In this document: in pieces, positions 57,381 through 64,000 of the stretch | Layout of the letters: each line of letters opens with the position of its first letter | How positions within the stretch are numbered: position 1 is the stretch's first letter | Source: Gnetum montanum | Lineage: Eukaryota; Streptophyta; Gnetopsida; Gnetales; Gnetaceae | Assembly (NCBI GenBank): GCA_015680685.1 | Contig: MNCI01015542.1 | Span: forward strand, 317,792 to 381,791 | DNA: 64,000 nt | Reading direction: 5' to 3' | The notes under the pieces: generated by a model | Told to the model about the DNA's origin: nothing | Databases searched by the model: none | What the model saw: only the letters and a program-made list of their open reading frames with translations | Translations under genes and position numbers: made by a program

Positions 57381-60035
57381 GATGACACCTAAACAAAAAT
57401 GTCCACAGGAAGGAAAACCCTCAAAACCATAGGAGAAATGACCCAAAGCTAGAAGGGGCCAACAAGAACAAGACAAAGAACTACTAGAGGTGATCCATGC
57501 AATGGGACCTCTTTGAGAGGAGCACGAAGTGGAATCTATTCGATAGATTCTAGAGAAAGAAGTGTCAACTGAACAATCACAAAGAGGAGAAGTGCCTAGA
57601 CTTGCATCAAGGCTTGAGGTCACTTTGACTCAAGCTTGCCTAGACATCATTTGGTCCTGAGACATTCAAAGATTGGTTCTTCAAGAGATCAACTTTGGGC
57701 CATTTTTGGAAAAAAGCTTCAAAGGATGTTAGGACATAACTACAGACCTCTCCCATGTGGCCAGTCATCACGTCCAGTGGGGAATGGTAAATGGAAGAGA
57801 CCTATCTCTTCTAGAGTAGCCGAAGGCCGAGGTTCATTATCAAGATCAAGGACATTCAAGTATCCTACTCAACAAAAGCCATTACACAGGAACTTGGGTT
57901 GCCTAACACAGGAACATAACTGGCTAAATTTTCTGCAAAAGGTAATCTTAAGACCAAGAGGGAGTGGACTCGGCGATGCTATGGGATCGACCGTAAGGAG
58001 TATGGTTCACTCACATCGGCGAAGCAGATTTATTTCAAGATTGCAACCTATCACCTTAATCCAACAGTGAGGACAAGCAATGTGACTACTTTCTTTGCCC
58101 TAGCATGCACTGCTCTAAATGGGAAGTTCCTCGTTAACATTCCACAATTGCTATACTTGGAGATTGAAAAATGTTTCTAAAAAATTGAACGTGGAAGGAA
58201 GACCTTAACCTTTCTGTGCCTCATCAGAAAACTCTGCAAAAGGGTAGGCATTGTTTGCTACTCTAACGACACTCTCAGGCATCCTCCCTTGGCCTCATGG
58301 TTAGAAATCATAAAGGATAAAATGCTAGTAACAACCCAAAAAGAGGAGCTACTACCACCACCACCCACTCAAGAAACAACACCAGAGGCCCACATAACCA
58401 TTGAGCATCTACGCAAAATCTAAGAATAGCTCTTAAGTGAACAAGAACAATAAGTAGAAACAAGCGAGGCAGATCCATTTGTATATTGACTAGTGATAAG
58501 TCACCTTAATGAGATGGCTCAAATAGTTAGTCAAATGAAGAGGGGTGGCCTCATTTTCTCTGCCCAAAGAACATAGTTTCTTTTGACATTGAATCCCAAT
58601 GCTTGAGAGATGATGGTATCATTAGCAACACATCATCTATTCCCAAAAATCTTTGGGAATGCCACCACTTTCTCGATGAAGTTGGAGGAAGGTGAAGAGG
58701 CAACTATCTCGGTGATACAACACCAATGGTAGGAAATAGTGGTAGGAGTGGTAGTTGACCATATAGCTAAAGCACTGAATGCACCCACGACATCTATACT
58801 AGATATATGTGCACTCCAAGATGTGTAGATTTCTGCAAGCACGGTCAGTAGGAAGTTAGATGTAGCTCAACATGAAAAGTTGTTGGAATGACCAGTAGGA
58901 ATTGGGCAATCAACTCCTAACATCTTTGATCTTCTAAAGAACATCATCACAACCTAGTCAAAGCTACTGAATGCAAGGGGTAGATGCATTATTTTGGAGG
59001 GGCAACTAGAAATGGCCCAAAAGTAAAAAATCAACACTTGGGCATGGAGGTTGCTGAAATTTGTTCCTAACTTGTAGAACAAGCAATTCTTAGCCCAACA
59101 ATGACAAGAGATGAAGCTATCAAATAGCTTCAAGAACAATTTTAGAAGGCTAAGGAAGAGGTAGTGATGGCCATGTTTAAATAGTCCATAGCTGAAGCTG
59201 AAATGTACTTAATCAAAAAGGACTTAAATCAAATGTGCCAAGAGAATGAATCATTGACTACACAAAATCATTGCCAACAAAATGTTGATGCTTAGAAGAT
59301 CAAATGAAAAAATCCATTCATCAACAGTAGGAGCAGCTTACCAAGGTAAACACTAAATTGAGGAAATTGGCTATGGAAAACCCCAATCTATCAATGGAGG
59401 TACACACCCTATGTCAAAAGTCTGCCATTGAGATTACCGCTTGGAGTTGCAAATCAAGGAGATGAAAGAGCATATGGAGTTGGCCAATCTCTATTATGCA
59501 AACCTAGTAATGTTGACTACTAGATGATTATGGTTGACGTTAGAAAAACAAGTGGCTAGCTCGTATTTGCTATATGAGACTAAGTTCAAACACCACAAGG
59601 ACACCAAGTAAAAGCTTGAGACTACTAATGTTGAACTTGAAGTTCTTAAAGGATGATTCAGAGATCAATGATCTATCACTGAGAACCTAGCCAAATGGAT
59701 GAATGAGTACCAAGAGCTAAAATACATAGTCAAGGCATTCAACATTGAATGCAAACAATTTGCTGCTTGGTTTGTCAATGCTAAGGAGTTGTTTCCAGCA
59801 ATCCCGTGTCCTTGGGATGTGCCCATTCCAATCCACATTATGGCAGCGACATAGACAGTGCATGATCCTAGAAGTAAGGAGGACAAAATGAAAGAACTGC
59901 TAGATGCTTTCCACCTTCCACCTAAAGTTGTAGTAGCAGCAAGACAACCGCAGCCATCTCAACCACTGCCAGTGCATGAAGCTAGTGAAGGTTCCTCAGA
60001 GACTCCAGAACCACCACCGCTTGGGACCATTTGAT
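57381..60035 (+). pseudogene. ORF X of element E1
   Basis: Accessory ORF after integrase. A probable start is near 57381 (MTPKQKCPQEGKPSK). The middle domain at about 58.08-58.30 kb reads NGKFLVNIPQLLYLEIEKC, then LTFLCLIRKLCKRVGI; it aligns with ORF X of A and resembles the plant 'putative plant transposon protein' family. A Pro/Thr/Glu stretch follows (ELLPPPPTQETTPEA). From about 58.95 to 59.75 kb is a long coiled-coil-like part rich in Lys, Glu and Gln (CQKSAIEI; LAKWMNEYQELKYIVKAF), and the end is Pro-rich (RQPQPSQPLPVHEASEG, PEPPPLG) with a stop at about 60033. Many stops and frameshifts. Its role is unknown; by position it equals the env-like ORF slot of some Athila elements, but I see no signal peptide or membrane segments. 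Confidence 0.6.
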
Positions 60036-60240
60036 CTTCTCCAACAAGCTTCACGTCATCAAGGAACGTGTTGTCTGATTTTGAAGAGTTGAATCATGTT
60101 GTTCAATTTTGTGTCTTGAACACCTTCATTTTTTGTAATGTGTTGATCTGTACACTCCATTTTTTGTCAATTCGGTCAGTTTGTTTTGTGTGAAGAAAAG
60201 TTAGTCAATAATCTCATACCTTTTTGATTTTGTAATAAAA

Positions 60241-60274
60241 CTCGAAGACAAGTTTTCATTCAGTCATGGGAGTA
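60241..60274 (+). other. Polypurine tract region of E1
   Basis: CTCGAAGACAAGTTTTCATT followed by CAGTCATGGGAGTA directly before the LTR. The first part is the 'GAGGACGAGTTT'-like context found before many plant Ty3/gypsy 3' LTRs. Confidence 0.55.
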
Positions 60275-61199
60275 TGATAAGTCATGTTAAGTTGACTGCA
60301 TTGATGAGGCCTTATCAATGCAGCCTCCTTGATGAGTCCTAGTTGACGCAGCTTACCATGCATTGATGAGGCCCCATTGACGTAGTGTCATGTGTCAAAT
60401 ATAAATATGCACTTGTAGCTACATTTATGGCATAAGTAGATTGTATTTGCGGCAGAGCTCTTGCATTTTTTCCATTCAAAAGTTAAAATTTTTCCCCCAA
60501 GTGCCTATAGCAAGAGTTATTGGGTATACAAATCTTTATTTGAGCATTGTTGTACCTAAGCACAACAGTGTGTGCGACAATAAAGATGAGCTTTTTGATA
60601 AACCTTGCAGCACTTTGGATAGATTAGCTATTTTATTTATGCATTTACTATTTTCAATTATTTATCAAATGCTTTCAATTAGTTATTAAATATTTCCTAG
60701 TTATTATGTTAATGAGGCAATTAAGTGAGATAGATTACACACATAAGTATGACCACTTCGAGCGTAACACGTATTCATTCGCTTGGTAATCCCAACAGTG
60801 TTATTGCTTGGTATGTCCAATAGCATAGCACTTGGTCGCCTAGTAACAAATACATGGGTTCAAGACATGTATGAAAAACGAGATTGGATGCTTATGTTAC
60901 GATTAGTTAAATGCTAGTTAATTAATTAATTTAGATTAGTTAATCAAATTCCTTTGATCTACATTTTGAGCACCAAACTATAAAACATAAAATGATAAAA
61001 ATTGGATACCTCAGTTACACTTAACCATACCAACAAACATCACAAGTGTAATTGGGAAGACAATGATTGACCTTAGCCTAGATTCATTTCCTAAAGGACT
61101 AGTGCACTAAAAATGATAAAGTCTGCAAAATTTGACTGGATTGCACATGAATGTTTTGTGATTCGTATAGTTGGGTGTAGGGGTACCTGGCAACTCATA
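60275..61199 (+). mobile_element. 3' LTR of element E1
   Basis: A 925-bp LTR, TGATAAGTCATG to AACTCATA (terminal CA decayed). U3 has repeats of the GATGAGGCC type rather than GATATC, with a TATA box AATATAAATATG near 60395. An AATAAAGATGAG signal near 60579 and a terminal stretch match the 5' LTR fragment at 43436-43594. Confidence 0.75.
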
Positions 61200-62150
61200 G
61201 GGACAAAGGGCTCCACGTAATGGCTTTAGTGGTATAGTTTAGTTTGTTTATTTGTTTGTTCATGTGCTTTAATTCTAGCTAGTGTGTGTATTTTTTTTTT
61301 TTTTGTATGCATATTTTTTGAAACTAATAATATATCATTCTTTAATTTGTTTATTCTTTTGGCTTGTTATGAATTTGTGTGTGTTTTTTAACCATACAGA
61401 TTTATTAATTTTAGTTTGTTATTTTTTTGTGTGATTTTTTATGTCTATTTTTTAAATAAAGATTAAACAATTTTAATTTGAATACGAACTACCAAATACA
61501 TTCCAAACCTGCATAATCCTCATTAAAATTATCAAGTATTTGTTGCTAAAGGTAGCAAGCAATAACAAGATTGGGGATACTAAATGCTAACATGCTTACA
61601 CCATATTTCTAATCTAAGTTAGGAATGGAAGTTGAAATAGAAATTATTAATTTAACTACATGGGAAAGTAAATGTAATCCAAGTCAGAGTTGTATAAGAC
61701 ATCGTATCTAAACTAACTATAATGCACCTAGGATCTCCTGCATTTCCTTAGATGTCTCATTTATGTCTCGGATAGAAATTTTTGTAAAACTGCATGCATT
61801 GCGTGCCAAACATCCCTAATGGATGGAAGACTACTTTCTCACAATAATACAGATAAACTAGATGTAGTTCCAATTCATGCAGTACTAGGCTCCCATTCCG
61901 TTTTAGCAGAAATGTTACCCAAAAATTCAATTAAGTGCTTACAATTCACATAGTTTCGTAGGAACCAAAACCCTTATCAGGCTAAGCATCATGATTGCCA
62001 CATGATATCTCATTCAATTTAATCATCTAAATCAGTAACAATACTTAAATTGTAAAGAGCAGTGGTGCCTAGAATTCTATTTATCAAGTTTTGACACTTC
62101 CTGAAAAAATGACAATTCATGCACTTCTGGATTCTGCAAATCATTCTCCA
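61200..62150. other. Intergenic AT-rich DNA
   Basis: No gene or recognisable element. A run of 14 Ts lies at 61291-61304, and the rest is AT-rich unique-looking sequence. It is the first sizeable stretch without retrotransposon signatures and is probably the 3' flank of the candidate gene. Confidence 0.4.
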
Positions 62151-62153
62151 TTC

Positions 62154-63167
62154 TTATTTTACGCACGCACTTCTGAAGGATCCAGATTCTATTGCATCAG
62201 AATCAAATGATTTCCCCTTCAGTTTTATCTTTGGAAATGGTAGCGGCCCATAAAATCTCTTACCTTTTATGGGGGATTGACCTTTGCTTTGTTCACTGCA
62301 AGAAACATTCTTAAAATTCCTGCTCATATGAAGAATCTGTTCACTTTGCTTTTTCTTCCTTTGTCTTAGAATTGGTTTGGTGGCAAATGGTTTGGAAAAT
62401 CTTTTGATCACTTGAATTTTCTTTGCTGTTTTGCTGAACAAAGATGATCTGCTAAACTTTTTCATCATTTTTGCAGCCCTGGCCACTGAGGAAGATCTGA
62501 GTATAGTTTTTACAGAGCTTTGTGGTAGGATTGTTGGGAAAGGTGAACTGATGGAACCATGATCATAATATTTGTGAGAAAAAAACAGTGGTGTCCTGCA
62601 GGAAAAGCTTCTTAGCATCTTCCTTTTTTTTTTCTTTTTTTGTTTATTTTGCAGAAACTGTTTCTGATTCTGTTTCATGGACTAAATCTGGTGATGAAAA
62701 ACCTACATCACTTAACATGGCTCCAAAGGTCATGTGTTTTTTAACCTTGGCTCCTCTGTCCGGTGATCTTTGTCTTGCTTCATGAAGCTCTTTTTCTTTC
62801 TCCAATTTCCTTACCAGTTTCATGGAATAAGAGGAGCAGTTGTTGCTGTCTTTTGAACCATGCATTTTGTTTCCAAGTCCTGGAGACTGATTTTTTTTCA
62901 TGTTCAAGATATGGAAAAATTTTACATAGTTTTGAAAGAATCAGAAAACTTGTTATAGTTTGTTGTTTCTGAAAATGCCATTGGATTTGATTCATTTGAA
63001 TTCATAACAGTGTATGCTGCCTCTTTTGCAAGATTGCTTGCTTCTATGATTTCTCCCACTGTGCGCTGAATCATCATGGCAGACATGGACCATCTTCTCC
63101 ATCCTTCCCCTGTTACCGTGTCATTCATTCGGCTCCGTTCAGATATAAATATTGCAGAATTCAACAA
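62154..63167 (-). CDS. Candidate host gene of unknown function (possibly frameshifted)
   Basis: Three minus-strand open pieces follow each other. The first, 63167-62922, carries GWRRWSMSAMMIQRTVGEII and EASNLAKEAAYTV, helical and tidy. The second, 62907-62644, carries KLVRKLEKEKELHEARQRSP and VKKHMTFGAMLSDVGFSSP. The third, 62678-62154, is 174 aa, basic and Ser-rich (SRSSLFSKTAKKIQVIKRF, GKRFYGPLPFPKIKLKGK) and ends SACVK. None resembles retroelement proteins. Pieces two and three overlap in different frames at an A-rich run (about 62622-62650), a likely frameshift or sequencing slip. Between one and two a stop follows FKTM with only about 40 bp between GT and AG, too short for a normal plant intron. 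I do not recognise the family. It may be a real gene with errors or a young pseudogene. Confidence 0.4.
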
Positions 63168-63169
63168 AT

Positions 63170-63603
63170 ACTAAACTAAATATAACCTTACCATTTGACT
63201 AACACTACGCTAATTGTACCATTTGTTTTTCTTTTAATTGTAGTACTATTTGTTTTACTGTGATAACTGTGGTTACCTAAATAGCTTGAGTTCTTTAGAC
63301 CATACAAACCTTTACTGTAAATTCTCTAGCTGCTATGACGTGAATCTTAGTCTTTCTTACTTTATTACAGTAAAATCTGTTTTAAAATACTAAAAATCAA
63401 AGAGTGTTTTTTAAGCTAAATCAAAAGAAAAGTTTTTGAATACAAAACATATACTCTATTTTCAGTCGTAATTATTGAAAGAATAATCTGAACACCAAGA
63501 TTAATCAAAGGCATCAATGGCTGGAGGTCAATTCCATTTGCTTTAGCATTCTGTACTTTGATTACTTGTGCAATTGGGTTTTTTACACAATTATTTTCTT
63601 ACA
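63170..63603 (+). mobile_element. Probable LTR end of a Ty1/copia-type element
   Basis: AT-rich sequence ending TTTTCTTACA at 63603, two bases before an initiator-Met-type primer site. The LTR start cannot be placed; it may lie anywhere in this stretch. Its internal region would extend to the right but shows no coding domain before the window ends. Confidence 0.4.
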
Positions 63604-63605
63604 TT

Positions 63606-63618
63606 TGGTATCAGAGAG
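63606..63618 (+). other. Primer-binding site, tRNA-iMet type
   Basis: TGGTATCAGAGAG, complementary to the 3' end of initiator tRNA-Met apart from the last bases; it is used by most plant copia and several gypsy elements. It follows an LTR-like CA end after two bases. Confidence 0.5.
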
Positions 63619-64000
63619 CATTAGATCTTTGTCTTGATGTGGTTTTTGAGGATGGTGCAATCTAAGATAGCGTTGTTTAATATTTCTGAGCATAGCTCGA
63701 TTTTTGTGATTTATTTATGTTGATAGCATTGTTTAATATTTCTCCGCATAGCTTGATTTTTGTGATTTATTTATGTATGCATCGTGATTTCTTAGAATAT
63801 CACGTTGTAAGTTGTATGGCAACATAGGGAATCTACTGAAAATTCGTCAATACAGGTTAACTTGGGTATGAGTTCAACCTCCCTAGGAAATGTTTCCCTT
63901 AGCATGACAAGTAGAGTGTTTGTGAGGTTGTCTAGGAAATGTTTGTGAGGTTTTTGTGTAGGGTATGGGCAAAGGGATCGCACCCACCAATTTGATATGC
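63619..64000. other. Presumed 5' leader of the copia-type element
   Basis: No coding domain. A partial direct repeat (GCATAGCTCGATTTTTGTGA at about 63692 and GCATAGCTTGATTTTTGTGA at about 63747) is present. A second pair (TCTAGGAAATGTTTGTGAGG and a partial copy) lies near 63.93 kb. Confidence 0.35.

Noticed and set aside
57381-60035. Envelope-like protein in ORF X
   Set aside because: The position fits an env-like ORF of Athila elements, but there is no signal peptide, no transmembrane segment and no glycoprotein-like Cys pattern, only a coiled coil and a transposon-protein-like domain.
43436-61199. E1 and the ORF X segment as two separate elements
   Set aside because: Shared spacer blocks in A and E1 and the matching LTR ends at 43.59 and 61.2 kb favour one element. 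I keep a fusion origin only as a hypothesis.

Overview
This is AT-rich nuclear DNA from a seed plant with a large, retrotransposon-filled genome. The evidence is Athila-like and Tat-like Ty3/gypsy LTR retrotransposons, plant L1-type LINEs with DUF4283/zinc-knuckle and zf-RVT parts, and a tRNA-derived SINE remnant. I cannot name the species. Almost every element is old: reading frames carry many stops, mostly of the C-to-T type expected from methylated DNA. Only one possible host gene is visible, on the minus strand at about 62.15-63.17 kb.

The left 61 kb are nested insertions that can be unpacked from LTR ends and target-site duplications (TSDs). A LINE fragment (+) lies at 1-1.47 kb. A second LINE, on the minus strand, is split into 2.23-4.88 kb and 41.06-41.88 kb by element A, a minus-strand Athila-like element spanning 4881-41061 with a perfect AAAAG TSD. 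Inside A are a solo LTR (7140-8119), a deleted plus-strand relative B (10250 to about 15.25 kb), a GC-rich coiled-coil fragment (15.25-16.33 kb) and a roughly 21-kb Tat element T (19355-40536). T landed inside A's 5' LTR and itself carries a solo LTR (26661-28369).

To the right, 42.46-43.43 kb holds a SINE remnant and an unclassified LTR-like block. Element E1 (+, 43.44-61.20 kb) follows; it is the same family as A. Its reverse transcriptase is split by E2 (47344-52729, minus strand, perfect TGGAT TSD). The last 2.8 kb hold the candidate gene and the edge of a probable Ty1/copia element with an initiator-Met-type primer-binding site.

The A/E1 family has the order LTR, tRNA-Asp-type primer site, gag, protease, Cys-rich linker, RT, RNase H, integrase, spacer, a U3-like promoter segment, an extra ORF (called X here), polypurine tract, LTR. 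In both A and E1 the segment in front of X resembles that element's own LTR promoter, although the two LTRs have different U3 repeat types. This suggests a retroelement whose accessory gene has its own LTR-derived internal promoter, and it is the most interesting pattern in the window. Element T has a second unusual arrangement: an apparently intron-containing antisense gene between protease and RT, plus a second RNase H domain typical of the Tat branch.
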